DNA of 64,000 nucleotides, taken from contig NZ_FLTX01000008.1 in NCBI RefSeq assembly GCF_900092025.1, positions 156,129 through 220,128 of the forward strand. Direction: 5' to 3'. Shown one piece after another: positions 18,879 to 30,059 of this stretch. This DNA comes from Xanthomonas bromi. Its GTDB lineage: Bacteria > Pseudomonadota > Gammaproteobacteria > Xanthomonadales > Xanthomonadaceae. The stretch's first letter is position 1; the number at the start of each line of letters is the position of its first letter. The notes under the pieces are model-generated. The model saw nothing but the letters and a program-made list of their open reading frames with translations. It made no database searches and was not told the DNA's origin. The position numbers were made by a program, and so were the translations under genes.

Positions 18879-18907
18879 CGGCCGCGCATTGCGCGGCCGT
18901 TGTCTTT
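18879..18907 (+). terminator. Rho-independent terminator after rpmE2
   Basis: A nine-base-pair perfect stem, CGGCCGCGC (18879-18887) with GCGCGGCCG (18891-18899), closes a three-base ATT loop and is followed by TTGTCTTTT. Confidence 0.85.
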
Positions 18908-19080
18908 TGGGGCGTCAGCTGCGTTGCGCACGTCCCTGCGCTGTGCATCTACGACTTCTGTCCAAGCGACGGCCAAAATGCTGCTGTGCGATAATGACGT
19001 GATCCGAGGCGAGGCCTTGGACTTCCATCATGTGCCTGCCCATGTGGGATCAGGCGCCTTCCACTGAAGGAGCGTACACA

Positions 19081-20370
19081 GTGTCCGATCTTGATCAGGT
19101 CACGCTCAACGCCGGCGACAAGTCGGTTGTTCTGCCGGTTCTCAAGCCCACGTTGGGCAACGATTGCGTCGATATTTCCAAGCTGACCAAAGAAACCGGT
19201 CTGTTCACCTACGACTCGGGCTTCACCGCCACCGCCAGTTGCAAGTCGGCCATCACCTACATCGATGGCGACAACGGCGTGCTGTTGTACCGCGGCTATC
19301 CGATCGAGCAGCTGGCCGAGAAGTCCAGCTTCCTGGAAGTGTCGTACCTGCTGATGAACGGCGAACTGCCGACGGCGGACGCATTCAAGAAGTTCGACCA
19401 CGAAGTCACGCATCACACCATGATGCACGAGTCGCTGAAGAACTTCCTCGGCGGTTTCCGCCACGATGCGCACCCGATGGCCATGCTGGCCGGCTCGGTC
19501 GCCTCGCTGTCGGCGTTCTACCACGACACCCTGGACCTCAACGATCCGGAGCAGCGCCGTCAGGCTGCCATCCGTCTGATCGCCAAGGTGCCGACCCTGG
19601 CAGCTGCCGCGTACCGCTATTCGATCGGCTGGCCGATCCGCTACCCGCGCAACAACCTGAACTACGTCGATCGCTTCCTGCACATGATGTTCGAAGTGCC
19701 GAGCGAGCCGCTGGAGATCAACCCGGTTGTGGCCAAGGCGCTGGATCTGTTGTTCATCCTGCACGCCGATCACGAACAGAACGCCTCGACCTCGACCGTG
19801 CGTCTGGTCGGTTCGACCGGTGCCAACCCGTATGCGTCGGTTGCCGCCGGCATCACCGCACTGTGGGGCCCGGCACACGGCGGCGCCAACGAAGCGGTGC
19901 TGAAGATGCTCGAAGAAATCGGCACTGCCGATAACGTCGAGTCGGCCGTGGCCAAGGCCAAGGACAAGAACTCCTCGTTCCGCCTGATGGGCTTCGGTCA
20001 CCGCGTCTACAAGAACTTCGACCCCCGCGCCAAGATCATCCGCGAGATGACCCACAAGGTGCTGGGCGAGCTGGGCGTCAACGACCCGCTGCTGGAAGTG
20101 GCGCTGAAGCTGGAAGAGGCTGCGCTGAAGGACGACTACTTCGTGCAGCGCAAGCTGTACCCGAACGTCGACTTCTACTCGGGCCTGATCTACAAGGCGC
20201 TGAATATCCCGGTGGAAATGTTCACCGTGATGTTCGCCATCGCCCGCACCGCCGGTTGGGTATCGCATTGGCTGGAACAGCAGGTCGACCCGGAAATGAA
20301 GATCGGCCGTCCGCGCCAGATCTACACCGGTTACGACAAGCGCGATTACAAAGACGCCGGACAGCGCTAA
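19081..20370 (+). CDS. gltA: Citrate synthase
   Basis: The first TCA-cycle enzyme: oxaloacetate plus acetyl-CoA to citrate. The 429-residue product is a type I (hexameric) citrate synthase. The active-site regions are present: [20 protein letters not shown], the histidine/glycine stretch [14 protein letters not shown], and [15 protein letters not shown]. The GTG at 19081 was chosen because AAGGAG precedes it at eight bases and [15 protein letters not shown] matches family starts; an ATG at 19030 would add 17 unlikely residues. It is followed by a strong terminator. Confidence 0.95.
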   Translation: MSDLDQVTLNAGDKSVVLPVLKPTLGNDCVDISKLTKETGLFTYDSGFTATASCKSAITYIDGDNGVLLYRGYPIEQLAEKSSFLEVSYLLMNGELPTADAFKKFDHEVTHHTMMHESLKNFLGGFRHDAHPMAMLAGSVASLSAFYHDTLDLNDPEQRRQAAIRLIAKVPTLAAAAYRYSIGWPIRYPRNNLNYVDRFLHMMFEVPSEPLEINPVVAKALDLLFILHADHEQNASTSTVRLVGSTGANPYASVAAGITALWGPAHGGANEAVLKMLEEIGTADNVESAVAKAKDKNSSFRLMGFGHRVYKNFDPRAKIIREMTHKVLGELGVNDPLLEVALKLEEAALKDDYFVQRKLYPNVDFYSGLIYKALNIPVEMFTVMFAIARTAGWVSHWLEQQVDPEMKIGRPRQIYTGYDKRDYKDAGQR

Positions 20371-20396
20371 GCGCCACCTGGCAGATGCTTGAACGA

Positions 20397-20419
20397 ACGC
20401 CCCGCACTGCGGGGCGTTT
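20397..20419 (+). terminator. Rho-independent terminator after gltA
   Basis: A nine-base-pair stem, ACGCCCCGC (20397-20405) with GCGGGGCGT (20409-20417), has a three-base ACT loop. It is followed by a short T-rich tail (TTTG then CATTT). Confidence 0.75.
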
Positions 20420-20620
20420 GCATTTGGTGTGGCTGCAGGTGTGATCGATCTTCCAGTTGAGCGTGATGCAGCTATCAGCTATCGAGGATCGGTGGCGGAT
20501 GGCTTGGTCCCGTCGTGTCTACGCTCATATCAACGGGCGCTGCCGCAGCGACATCGGCGCGCCGAAGCGCATGTGTCCAGGTCTCCGCGCTCGCAGGCTC
20601 GGCGGCGCAATGAGCGCGAC

Positions 20621-21271
20621 TCAGCGCAGTAGCTGTGGCAGGTCCGGGCTGGCGTCGTCGCTCAACAACTGTCGTACCTGGGCCGCCGATGCACGCGGCA
20701 TCGGCTTCTCGTCCAGCTGCGATAGCGGTGCCTGCCGCAACGCGTCGTAGGGCAGCACGGTGAGGTCGAAGGTGAGGTCTTCGGCGCTGAACAGCCACAC
20801 CGGAAATTCGCCATTGCGTTCGCGATCCAGATGCAATCGTCGCGTCCGCGATTCGGCCGGAATGCGGTGCTCTTCCAGAAACCGCTGCACCGCATCCACA
20901 TCGTCGCTGTGCAACTGCAAGTGCACTGGCGAATTTGCATCGGCGGTGCCTTCCAGTACCGGGCCGGTCAGTCGCGGCTTGAAGGCACTGAGAAACTCCA
21001 GCGCCCGCAGTGCGGCTTCGCGCCGTTGGCGCAGGCGCGCGCCGTGTGCAGGTCCGGCAAACAGGCGCTGGTATTCGCGCAACGCATCCTCGATCTCGCG
21101 ATTGCGTGGCAATGAGGCGTCGTCGTGAATGCCGAGCCGGCTGGCGGCCTTGAGCTTGGCTTGATGGAAATCGCGGATGCCGCCTTCGGCCATCAAGCGT
21201 GCGGCCTCGTGCGCCAGGCGATGGCGACGTTCCCGGGTTCGTGTATCGGCGTGCGCGCGTGCGTGATGCAT
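20621..21271 (-). CDS. Conserved hypothetical protein (nucleotidyltransferase-like)
   Basis: I do not recognise a characterised function. The 216-residue soluble protein has a basic N-terminus (TRTRERRHRLAHEAARLMAE), then FHQAKLKAASRLGI, then PRNREIEDALREYQRLF, an acidic-aromatic middle, and a C-terminal VWLFSAEDLTFDLTVLPYDA. This architecture recurs in proteobacterial proteins sometimes labelled nucleotidyltransferases, but no catalytic GS...D.D motif is visible. No signal peptide or membrane segment. It is monocistronic as far as can be seen, and convergent with gltA. Confidence 0.7.
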   Translation of the reverse strand: MHHARAHADTRTRERRHRLAHEAARLMAEGGIRDFHQAKLKAASRLGIHDDASLPRNREIEDALREYQRLFAGPAHGARLRQRREAALRALEFLSAFKPRLTGPVLEGTADANSPVHLQLHSDDVDAVQRFLEEHRIPAESRTRRLHLDRERNGEFPVWLFSAEDLTFDLTVLPYDALRQAPLSQLDEKPMPRASAAQVRQLLSDDASPDLPQLLR

Positions 21272-21616
21272 GACCGGGCTCCCCTGATGAACCTGATCTG
21301 GACTCTACATCAGCTGCATGAAGACATGGCGAATGCGTCATGCCATTGCAAACAAGCGATCACGTAGCGGTAATCGATTGCCGTGTTTCGTGCAGGCGGC
21401 GCACACAGACCGCCGCTGCATCAGCGGCACTGGCGTGGCGTCATGCAGTGGACAGGGAGCTGTTGCCGGAATCGGCAGAAATGAAGACCAACTATCCGGT
21501 TCGGTCCGCTATCCACCACCCTGACACCAGTCAGCGCCGTTCCAATCGGTCGCTACGCGTGGTGGGGAACCGGACAGCCGCGCCGTCACGATTCCCGATT
21601 CCCGGATCCCCCGCCA
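21272..21616. other. Intergenic region between ponA and the hypothetical gene (about 345 bases)
   Basis: No convincing coding sequence. The part next to ponA (about 21562-21612) carries GGTGGGGAACCGG and CACGATTCCCGATTCCCGG, a degenerate half of the GGGAATCGGG element family. The part next to the hypothetical gene should contain its promoter, but no strong match was picked out. Confidence 0.5.
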
Positions 21617-24043
21617 TCAGAAAATATCAAACGCCTTTTCGTCCTGCTGTTGCTGCTGGCCGTAGTCGTAATCCTGCAGGCGATCCAGATCTTCGTTCTT
21701 TACCCATTCGACCGCGCCATTGATGGTGGCCTGGGTCATGCCTTCCGGCGGGTCATTGGCAGCGATCGGCTTGTCCTTGAGCGCTACGCGCATGTAGTCG
21801 ATCCAGATCGGCAGGGCGGCCTTGCCGCCGTACTCGCGATAACCGAGCGAGCGGAAGTCGTCGCGACCCACCCACACGGTGGTGGTATAGGGGCCGCCGA
21901 AACCGGAGAACCAGGCATCGCGGTGATCGTTGGTCGAGCCGGTCTTGCCGCCCACATCCTCGCGGCCGAGGACCTTGGCCGCAGTACCGGTACCGCGCTG
22001 GACCACGTCTCGCATCATCGAGACCAACTGGTAGGCAGTGCGCCCGTCGATGACGCGTGGGGCGATCTTGGTTTCCGCGGCCGCCGCAGGTGCGGTCTGC
22101 GCCGGTGCCGGGGTGGCTATGGCTGGGGTCGCGGGAGGCGTCTCCGGTGCCTGCGCGCCGAAGTTGAAGCCATCCACGACCTGGCTCACGGGCGCCGCAT
22201 TGCCGCCTTGCAGCGCGCAGGTGCGGCAGGCCACCGCCGGCACTTCCTTGAACACGGTATTGCCGTCACGGTCCTTGACCTCATCCACGATCCAGGTGTC
22301 AACGCGCGAGCCGCCATTGGCGAACACCGCGTACCCACGTGCCATCGACAATGGCGTCAGCGACGCGGTGCCCAGCGACATCGACAGGTTGGGCGGCAAC
22401 TCGGCTTCCTGGAAGCCGAACTGGCTGATGTATTTGCGTGCGAAATCGACGCCGATCGCGTCCAGCAGACGCACCGAGACCAGGTTGCGTGACTGCACCA
22501 GTGCCTCGCGCAGGCGCATCGGCCCGCGGAAGCCGCCACCATCGTTCTGCGGCGACCACGTCTTGCCGCGCCGGTCGCGGAACACCACTGGCGCATCCAA
22601 CACGATCGAGGCCGGGTTGAATCCCTTTTCGAAGGCGGCGGCATACACGAACGGCTTGAAGCTGGAGCCGGGCTGGCGCCGTGCCTGGGTGGCGCGGTTG
22701 AACTTGTTGCCGGCAAAGCTGAAGCCGCCGACCAGCGCGCGCAACGCGCCGCTGTTGGCATCCAGCGAGACCAGGGCCGCCTGGCCGCGCGGCAGCTGAT
22801 CGATGATCCACTCGCCTTCCTTTTCGCCGCTGCGGATACGGGTCAGGTCGCCGCGGGTCAACAGCTTGGCCGGTGTCTTGCCGGTCCAGCTGCTGGCGCT
22901 GGCCGGCAGGGTCAGTTCGGTCTTGTCGTTTTGCACGACCGTGACTCCGCCATCGGGATTGGTGCGCGCCACGATCACCGCACGCAGGCCACCCTGGACG
23001 AACGCACCCGCCAGGTGCTTGGCCAGTGCAGGCGCATCCGCATCGGCGGCCACGTCGAAGTGCTGCTCTACGCCATGCCAGCCATGGCGATGATCGTAAA
23101 CGCGCAAGCCGTCGGCGATCGCCGCATCCGCACCGGTCTGCAAGGTCGAATCGATGGTCGTGGTGACGTGGTAGCCCTTGTTGAGCACGTCGCCGCCGTA
23201 CTTGGCGATCATCTCCTGGCGCACCAGCTCGGCCACGTACGGGGCGTACACCTCCACCGGCGGCTCGTGCGGCTTGGCATGCATCGGTACCGCCTTGGCG
23301 GCATCGGATTCTGCCTGGGTCACGAAGCCCAGGTCGGCCATGCGCTGCAGCACGTAATAGTCGCGACGTTCGCGCGCGCGCTCGGGGTTGCTGATCGGGT
23401 TGCCGCTGGACGGGAATTTGGGGATGCCGGCCAGCGACGCCATCTCGTCCAGGCTCAATTCGCTCATCTTCTTGCCGTAGTAGTACTCGGCAGCGGCGCC
23501 GACGCCGTAGGCGCGGTTGCCGAAGAAACTCTTGTTGAGATACAGCTCGAAGATCTCGTCCTTGCTCAGCTCACTTTCGATCTTGCGTGCCAGCAGGATC
23601 TCCGCCAGCTTGCGGGTGTAGCTGTATTCGGAGCTGAGGAAGAACTGTCGCGCCACCTGCTGGGTGATGGTCGAGCCACCCGGCACGCGCTTGGCGTCGG
23701 TGGTGGTCAGTAACCACACCGCGCGGGCGATGCCCTTGTAGTCCACGCCCCCGTGCTCGTAGAAGCGCGCGTCCTCGGTGGCCAGGAAGGCCTGCTTCAA
23801 GCGCAGCGGCACATCCTTCATCTGGATGGGGTAGCGCCGGGTCTCTCCATAGACGGCCATCAGGCGCCCGTCGCTGGAGTAGACGTACATCGGCTCCTGC
23901 AGCTCGACTTGCTTGAGCGACTGCACGTCCGGCAACTTCGAGGAAATGGCGTAATACAGGCCGCCGGCAGCAATAGCGCCGAGCAGTGCGAGCACAACGA
24001 GCGTGGCCAGGATCCAGCCCAGCCAACGGCGAATACGGGGCAT
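21617..24043 (-). CDS. mrcA: Penicillin-binding protein 1A (bifunctional transglycosylase/transpeptidase)
   Basis: An 808-residue class A PBP that polymerises and cross-links peptidoglycan. Starting at [20 protein letters not shown] it has one N-terminal membrane anchor. The GT51 domain follows with [35 protein letters not shown] and [13 protein letters not shown]. The transpeptidase domain has the SxxK motif in QPGSSFKPF, the SxN motif in VQSRNLVS and the KTG motif in GGKTGSTND. An inserted OB-like region and an Ala/Pro-rich linker near the KTG motif are present. An upstream in-frame start exists, but the start at 24043 is directly before the anchor. It is divergent from pilM, the classic ponA-pilMNOPQ layout. 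Confidence 0.95.
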   Translation of the reverse strand: MPRIRRWLGWILATLVVLALLGAIAAGGLYYAISSKLPDVQSLKQVELQEPMYVYSSDGRLMAVYGETRRYPIQMKDVPLRLKQAFLATEDARFYEHGGVDYKGIARAVWLLTTTDAKRVPGGSTITQQVARQFFLSSEYSYTRKLAEILLARKIESELSKDEIFELYLNKSFFGNRAYGVGAAAEYYYGKKMSELSLDEMASLAGIPKFPSSGNPISNPERARERRDYYVLQRMADLGFVTQAESDAAKAVPMHAKPHEPPVEVYAPYVAELVRQEMIAKYGGDVLNKGYHVTTTIDSTLQTGADAAIADGLRVYDHRHGWHGVEQHFDVAADADAPALAKHLAGAFVQGGLRAVIVARTNPDGGVTVVQNDKTELTLPASASSWTGKTPAKLLTRGDLTRIRSGEKEGEWIIDQLPRGQAALVSLDANSGALRALVGGFSFAGNKFNRATQARRQPGSSFKPFVYAAAFEKGFNPASIVLDAPVVFRDRRGKTWSPQNDGGGFRGPMRLREALVQSRNLVSVRLLDAIGVDFARKYISQFGFQEAELPPNLSMSLGTASLTPLSMARGYAVFANGGSRVDTWIVDEVKDRDGNTVFKEVPAVACRTCALQGGNAAPVSQVVDGFNFGAQAPETPPATPAIATPAPAQTAPAAAAETKIAPRVIDGRTAYQLVSMMRDVVQRGTGTAAKVLGREDVGGKTGSTNDHRDAWFSGFGGPYTTTVWVGRDDFRSLGYREYGGKAALPIWIDYMRVALKDKPIAANDPPEGMTQATINGAVEWVKNEDLDRLQDYDYGQQQQQDEKAFDIF

Positions 24044-24181
24044 GTAAGAGAGATTCCGATTGCAGATTTCTTGGTCGCAGAGTATAGATGACGCCGAGTT
24101 TGGCTGGGGCCGAACTCTGGGGATCGCAGACGACGGCACTGGGGTCACGGTCGCGGGGGCATTGCCTGGCGCGTGAAGGGC

Positions 24182-25316
<1,135 letters not shown>

Positions 25317-25317
<1 letters not shown>

Positions 25318-26102
25318 TGGCAAGAATCAATCTATTGCCCTGGCGCGCCGAGCGCCGGAAGGCGCGCGAGCGTGAGTTCTATTCGATGCTGGGCTTCGCC
25401 GCGCTGGGCGGCGTGCTGTTGTCGGCATTGATCTGGTTCTACTACGACGCGCAGATCAGCGGCCAGACCGAGCGTAATGCGTTTCTGACCACCGAGATCG
25501 ACAAGGTCAAGGCGCAGAACGAAGAGATCAAGGAACTCGACAAGAAGAAGGACCGCCTGCTTGCGCGCAAGAAGGTCATCGAGGAACTGCAGGCCAACCG
25601 CTCGCAGATGGTGCATCTGTTCGATTCGCTGGTGCGCACCATTCCCGATGGCGTGGCGCTGACCAACATCAAGCAGGACGGCGACATCCTGACCCTGGAG
25701 GGTCGCTCGCAGTCCAATGCGCGCGTCAGTGCGTACATGCGCAACCTGGAAGGCTCGGGCTGGATGACCAATCCGGACCTGTCGATCATCGAGGCCAAGA
25801 GCCAGGACAAGGCGGCCGGCCAGCCCGCGGCCTCATCGATGGATACCAAGGCATTGCCTTATGTGTTCACGTTGAAGGTCAAGCTGGCCAACCCGAACGA
25901 GGCCGACAAGAACGGCGCCGCGCCCGCGGTGGTTGATCCGGCCGCGCCGGGCACCGCTGCACCGGGTGCCACGCCGGCTGGGACGACGCCTGCTGCTCCG
26001 GCAGCGGCGCCTGGGCCTGCAACGCCGCCGAGCGCACCTGCGACAGCACCGCAGGCCGCGCCGGCGGCCGCCAATCGGCCGCAGGAGGGGGCGGCGTCAT
26101 GA
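25317..26102 (+). CDS. pilN: Type IV pilus inner-membrane protein PilN
   Basis: The 261-residue protein begins MARINLLPWRAERRKARERE, the short conserved motif that docks into PilM. One transmembrane helix (about residues 22-42), a periplasmic coiled coil (VKAQNEEIKELDKKKDRLLA) and a ferredoxin-like domain follow. The last 60 or so residues are an unusual Ala/Pro/Gly-rich tail (from NGAAPAVVDPAAPG on) not needed for the core fold. It overlaps pilM by one base and pilO by four. Confidence 0.95.
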
Positions 26103-26764
26103 GTAAGAAATCATTCAAGCTCAGCGATCTGGACTTCAACAACATCGGCGGTTGGCCACAGCAGGCACGCATCGTGTTCTGCGTGGTGGTCGGCCTGTTC
26201 ATCATGGTGCTGGCCTGGTTCCTGTTGATCAGCAGCAAGCGCGATGAACTCGAAGGCCTAGAAGGTACCGAAACCCAGCTGCGCACCGAGTTCGAGACCC
26301 AGCAGGGGCGCGCGGTGAATCTGGAGCCGCTCAAGCAGCAGCTCGCGCAGATGGAACAGGTGCTGCAGCAGATGCTGCGCCAGCTGCCCAGCAAGACCGA
26401 GATGCCCGACCTGATCATCGACATCTCGCAGACCGCGTTGTCCAGCGGGCTCTCTAACGAGCTGTTCCAGCCGGGCCCGGAATCGCCGAGAGAGTTCTAC
26501 GCCGAAAAGCCGATCGCCTTGCGCATGGTGGGCAGCTACCACCAGTTCGGTGCCTTCGTCAGTGGCGTGGCCTCGCTGCCGCGCGTGGTGATCCTGACCA
26601 TGCACGACATCAATCTCAAGCCCAAGGATCCCAAGGCAGGCATCGGCCCACGCGGCGCACTGGAGCTGTCCGGCACGGTCAAGACCTATCGTTATCTGGA
26701 CGATGAGGAAATGGCCGAGCAGGAAAAGGCGGCGGCCAACGCTGCGAAGAAGGGCGGCCAATGA
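26099..26764 (+). CDS. pilO: Type IV pilus inner-membrane protein PilO
   Basis: This 221-residue protein pairs with PilN in the alignment complex. A short cytoplasmic part carrying FNNIGGWPQQARIVF is followed by one membrane helix (about 24-44), a coiled coil (LEPLKQQLAQMEQVLQQMLR) and a periplasmic ferredoxin-like domain (PIALRMVGSYHQFGAFVSGV). It overlaps pilN and pilP by four bases each. Confidence 0.95.
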   Translation: MSKKSFKLSDLDFNNIGGWPQQARIVFCVVVGLFIMVLAWFLLISSKRDELEGLEGTETQLRTEFETQQGRAVNLEPLKQQLAQMEQVLQQMLRQLPSKTEMPDLIIDISQTALSSGLSNELFQPGPESPREFYAEKPIALRMVGSYHQFGAFVSGVASLPRVVILTMHDINLKPKDPKAGIGPRGALELSGTVKTYRYLDDEEMAEQEKAAANAAKKGGQ

Positions 26765-27294
26765 CCATGAAATTGCTCAAGATCCTGTCCTGCGTGGCGT
26801 TAATTGCAGTATTGCCGGCGTGCACGCGCGGTGTGACCAGCACGCCGGGCGATGCGCCGAATCTGGAAGCCTGGGTGGCCGAAGTGCGTGCGCGTCCTGC
26901 GCCGCCGCTGGAGCCATTGCCGGTGATGCAGCAATTCGAGACATTCGAATATGCAGCCCAGGCGATGCGCGACCCGTTCAGCGATGCCTGGGTTAGTGCG
27001 GAAGGTGGTAACGGCACACGTCCGGATCCGAACCGGCGCAAGGAACCGTTGGAAGCCTTTCCGCTGGACGCCCTCGACATGGTGGGGACCATTGGCGGCG
27101 GCTCGGGCCTGATCGCCCTGGTGATGGCGCCTGACAAGGTGACCTACCGGGTGCGGCCGGGTGTTTATCTGGGACAGAGCGATGGCCGGGTGACCGGGGT
27201 CTACGAAGACCGCATCGAGCTGATTGAACTTGTGCCGGACGGTGCGGGTGGATGGCTTGAACGGCCGGCCTCACTCGCATTGGATGATCAATAA
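26761..27294 (+). CDS. pilP: Type IV pilus lipoprotein PilP
   Basis: A 177-residue inner-membrane lipoprotein linking PilNO to the PilQ secretin. The signal peptide ends in a lipobox (VLPAC, Cys at residue 21). The disordered N-terminal segment is followed by the beta-domain with RDPFSDAW, MVGTIGGGSGLIALVMAPDK and VRPGVYLGQSDGRVTGVYED. It overlaps pilO by four bases, and pilQ begins 19 bases after it. Confidence 0.95.
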   Translation: MTMKLLKILSCVALIAVLPACTRGVTSTPGDAPNLEAWVAEVRARPAPPLEPLPVMQQFETFEYAAQAMRDPFSDAWVSAEGGNGTRPDPNRRKEPLEAFPLDALDMVGTIGGGSGLIALVMAPDKVTYRVRPGVYLGQSDGRVTGVYEDRIELIELVPDGAGGWLERPASLALDDQ

Positions 27295-27313
27295 AGTGAT
27301 AGGGGATAGCACG

Positions 27314-29275
27314 ATGACGTTTTCCAATGCCCGGCGGCTGCGTCCGGTACGACGCCACGCGATCTTCCAGGCCTGCGCGTTGGGGTTCGCGCTGGTACTG
27401 GCGAGCGGCAGCGCGTTCGCAGCGGCGGAGCTGACTCAGCCCGCGCAGGATCCGGCCAAGGTCGCTCCGACGAGCCTGGCGGTCTCCAAAATCGACTTCA
27501 AGCGCGGCGAAGACGGCGCTGGCCGGTTGATCCTGCAGTTCGACGGCCAGGGTGCAAGCCCGGACCTGCGGACGCAGGGCGACAAGGTGCTGGTGGACAT
27601 CAGCAACGCCAAGTTGCCGCCGGAGCTGCAGCGCCCGCTTAACGTCACCGACTTCGCCACGCCGGTGCAGCGCGTGGAAGTGAAGCCGTCCGGCTCCGGT
27701 TCGCAGCTGGTGCTGTCGACCAAGGGCGCCTTCGACTCGCTGGCCTACCAGACCGGCAACGAATACGTGGTCGAGATCACCCCGCGCAAGGGCCAGCCGG
27801 CCGTGGGCGGTGTGAGCCCGGCGGCGGTGACCCAGGCGGCCGCGCAGATCGCGGCGCGTGGCTACAGTGGCCGCCCGGTGACGTTCAACTTCCAGGACGT
27901 GCCGGTGCGCACCGTGCTGCAGCTGATCGCCGAGGAATCCAACCTCAACATCGTCGCCTCCGACACCGTGCAGGGCAACGTCACGCTGCGCCTGATGAAC
28001 GTGCCGTGGGACCAGGCGCTGGACATCGTGCTGCGGGCCAAGGGACTGGACAAGCGCCGTGATGGCGGCGTGGTGTGGGTGGCCCCGCAGCCGGAATTGG
28101 CCAAGTTCGAGCAGGACAAGGAAGACGCCCGCATCGCGATCGAGAACCGTGAGGACTTGATCACCGACTATGTGCAGATCAATTACCACAATGCGGCGGT
28201 GATCTTCAAAGCGCTGACGGAAGCCAAGGGAATTGGTGGTGGCGGTGGCGGTGGGCAGGGCGGACAGGGGGGGGCGGGGCAGCAGGACAATGGTTTCCTT
28301 TCGCCACGCGGTCGGATTGTTGCCGACGAACGCACCAATACATTGATGATCAGCGATATTCCGAAGAAGGTCGCGCAAATGCGCGAGCTGATTTCGCATA
28401 TTGACCGCCCGGTGGATCAGGTATTGATCGAGAGCCGGATTGTCATTGCGACCGATACGTTTGCGCGTGATTTGGGTGCGCGGTTTGGTATTTCCGGAGC
28501 GACGGGGCGAGGTATCCTGAGTGGCTCGCTGGAAAGTAATACCAATTACAAGAATACGCTGGCGCAGCGCAACAACGAAATCAACAGCACTCGCACTGCC
28601 ACTACGCCTGGAACGAGTAATACTTTGCCGGCGTTTCTTTTTCCGTCTGGATTGAACATAAATCTAGGTGCGGGTGGCGGATTTACCAATAGCACGCCTG
28701 GCGGTCTAGCCTATACTTTGCTGGGCTCGAACTTTAATCTGGATATTGAGCTATCGGCAATGCAGGAAGAGGGGCGTGGTGAAGTCGTGTCGAACCCCCG
28801 TATAGTTACCGCGAATCAGCGAGAGGGCGTAATCAAACAGGGCCGAGAAATTGGCTATGTGACCATAAGCGGCGCTGGTGCAGGTGGAGGATCTCAGGCC
28901 AACGTACAGTTTAAGGAAGTGCTGCTTGAACTCAAAGTTACGCCAACAATTACCAATGACAACCGGGTATTTCTTAACATGAACGTCAAGAAGGACGAGG
29001 TTGCACGGCTAATTAATTTGCCGTTGTATGGCACCGTCCCTGAAATCAATCGTCGTGAGATCAATACCGCTGTCCTAGTAGGAGATGGTGAGACCGTGGT
29101 GATCGGCGGCGTCTACGAATTCACTGATCGCGAGAGCGTCTCAAAGGTGCCTTTCCTGGGCGACATACCGTTTCTGGGCAATTTGTTTAAAAAGCGCGGA
29201 CGCAGCAAGGAGAAGGCTGAACTCTTGGTGTTCGTGACGCCAAAGGTTTTGCGGGTGGCTAGCGCCACGCCCTGA
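27314..29275 (+). CDS. pilQ: Type IV pilus secretin PilQ (with compositional break)
   Basis: The 653-residue outer-membrane secretin through which the pilus passes. A signal peptide (to about residue 36) is followed by one AMIN domain (about 50-155), N0/STN (VTFNFQDVPVRTVLQLIAEE), a glycine-rich linker (about 306-325), an N1/KH domain (RIVADERTNTLMISDIPKKV) and the secretin barrel (about 375-650, including TANQREGVIKQGREIGYVTI and GGVYEFTDRESVSKVPFLGD). Base composition changes just after the linker: one 60-base line at 27901 has 39 G/C, one at 28681 only 28. Codons such as AAT, ATT, GTA and TTA become common. The 3' half therefore looks recombined. The reading frame is intact and length is typical. 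Confidence 0.95.
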   Translation: MTFSNARRLRPVRRHAIFQACALGFALVLASGSAFAAAELTQPAQDPAKVAPTSLAVSKIDFKRGEDGAGRLILQFDGQGASPDLRTQGDKVLVDISNAKLPPELQRPLNVTDFATPVQRVEVKPSGSGSQLVLSTKGAFDSLAYQTGNEYVVEITPRKGQPAVGGVSPAAVTQAAAQIAARGYSGRPVTFNFQDVPVRTVLQLIAEESNLNIVASDTVQGNVTLRLMNVPWDQALDIVLRAKGLDKRRDGGVVWVAPQPELAKFEQDKEDARIAIENREDLITDYVQINYHNAAVIFKALTEAKGIGGGGGGGQGGQGGAGQQDNGFLSPRGRIVADERTNTLMISDIPKKVAQMRELISHIDRPVDQVLIESRIVIATDTFARDLGARFGISGATGRGILSGSLESNTNYKNTLAQRNNEINSTRTATTPGTSNTLPAFLFPSGLNINLGAGGGFTNSTPGGLAYTLLGSNFNLDIELSAMQEEGRGEVVSNPRIVTANQREGVIKQGREIGYVTISGAGAGGGSQANVQFKEVLLELKVTPTITNDNRVFLNMNVKKDEVARLINLPLYGTVPEINRREINTAVLVGDGETVVIGGVYEFTDRESVSKVPFLGDIPFLGNLFKKRGRSKEKAELLVFVTPKVLRVASATP

Positions 29276-29290
29276 GGCTCCTATGCATGG

Positions 29291-29320
29291 CACAAGAACC
29301 GCGGACAGCGGTTTCTTGTG
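29291..29320 (+). terminator. Terminator-like hairpin after pilQ
   Basis: CACAAGAACCGC (29291-29302) pairs with GCGGTTTCTTGTG (29308-29320) with one bulged base and a five-base loop. A T-rich tract is in the distal arm rather than after it, so termination strength is uncertain. It would isolate the downstream gene from the pil operon. Confidence 0.5.
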
Positions 29321-29426
29321 TCGGACTGCTTAACTGCTAAGCTCGCAGGTAAGCACTCTGGCTTTAGTAATAAAGTAAATTTTTGCAGCGAGTGGTTTTA
29401 ACTGAATCCATAGATAGGAGTGAACT

Positions 29427-30059
29427 ATGGAAAATAAATCGAATTTTATTATTTATTTTATCCTCGCTGTTATTATTCTTTTTTCTGATACCGTAGTTGC
29501 CTCTACTGCCATTACCGCAACAGCCCGCAACGGGCAAGTTATTCAGGGTACTGCATCTACTACAACGTTGTCGTTGATTACCTGTATCCAGGCAATTGGT
29601 GGAGGAGAAGGTGGTACGCGTTGCAATATACAGGCGCCTGGATGGAATGGCGTCGTATCGGAAGGAGAGTCGATAGGTACTACCGGACCAGGTAATGTTG
29701 TTCTCGGCTGCGATGGGACCTATGCGGCTGCCGGTGGGAGTCTGACATGTATAGCGAGAATCGATGACACCACGTGCTCGCCGGAACAGACGATTCTCGC
29801 CTCATCCAGAGATGGCAGCTCCTTCCGTGGATTGGCGCCAATAAAGTCTGCAGCAATTGTTGAGTGCACTCAGGCTTCAGGCAGTGTAACTGGAGCGACA
29901 TGTGGGATTCAGGGGCCGGGATATACCGGGCAGTTGACTCCAGGTCAGTCGATTCCAACCAGCGGCGCTGGAACTGTGGCCCTTGCTCGCGGCGGACAGT
30001 ATTCAGCAAATGGCGGTGGATTGTCTTGCTCTGCGCTGGTGAGCCAGGCTTGTCCCTGA
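29427..30059 (+). CDS. Secreted two-repeat cysteine-rich protein of unknown function
   Basis: Not recognised. The 210-residue product has a signal peptide (residues 1-26, hydrophobic FIIYFILAVIILF) and then two tandem repeats of about 84 residues (28-111 and 121-205). Matching parts are TATARNGQVIQG and ASSRDGSSFRG, ITCIQAIGG and VECTQASGS, TRCNIQAPGWNGV and ATCGIQGPGYTGQ, and AAAGGSLTCIA and SANGGGLSCSA. Three cysteines pair by position (53/147, 66/159, 108/201), a fourth pair follows each repeat (117/209), and Cys95 lacks a partner. TAGGAG precedes the ATG at seven bases. Base composition is low for this genome (25 G/C in the 60 bases from 29461). It is probably periplasmic or surface-exposed with disulphides. 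Confidence 0.8.
   Translation: MENKSNFIIYFILAVIILFSDTVVASTAITATARNGQVIQGTASTTTLSLITCIQAIGGGEGGTRCNIQAPGWNGVVSEGESIGTTGPGNVVLGCDGTYAAAGGSLTCIARIDDTTCSPEQTILASSRDGSSFRGLAPIKSAAIVECTQASGSVTGATCGIQGPGYTGQLTPGQSIPTSGAGTVALARGGQYSANGGGLSCSALVSQACP

Noticed and set aside
27224..27313. Upstream extension of pilQ
   Set aside because: It overlaps pilP; the ATG at 27314 with AGGGGATAG upstream starts directly before a proper signal peptide.
26993..28399. A 468-codon minus-strand frame opposite pilP and pilQ
   Set aside because: Antisense shadow; pilP and pilQ are unmistakable on the plus strand.
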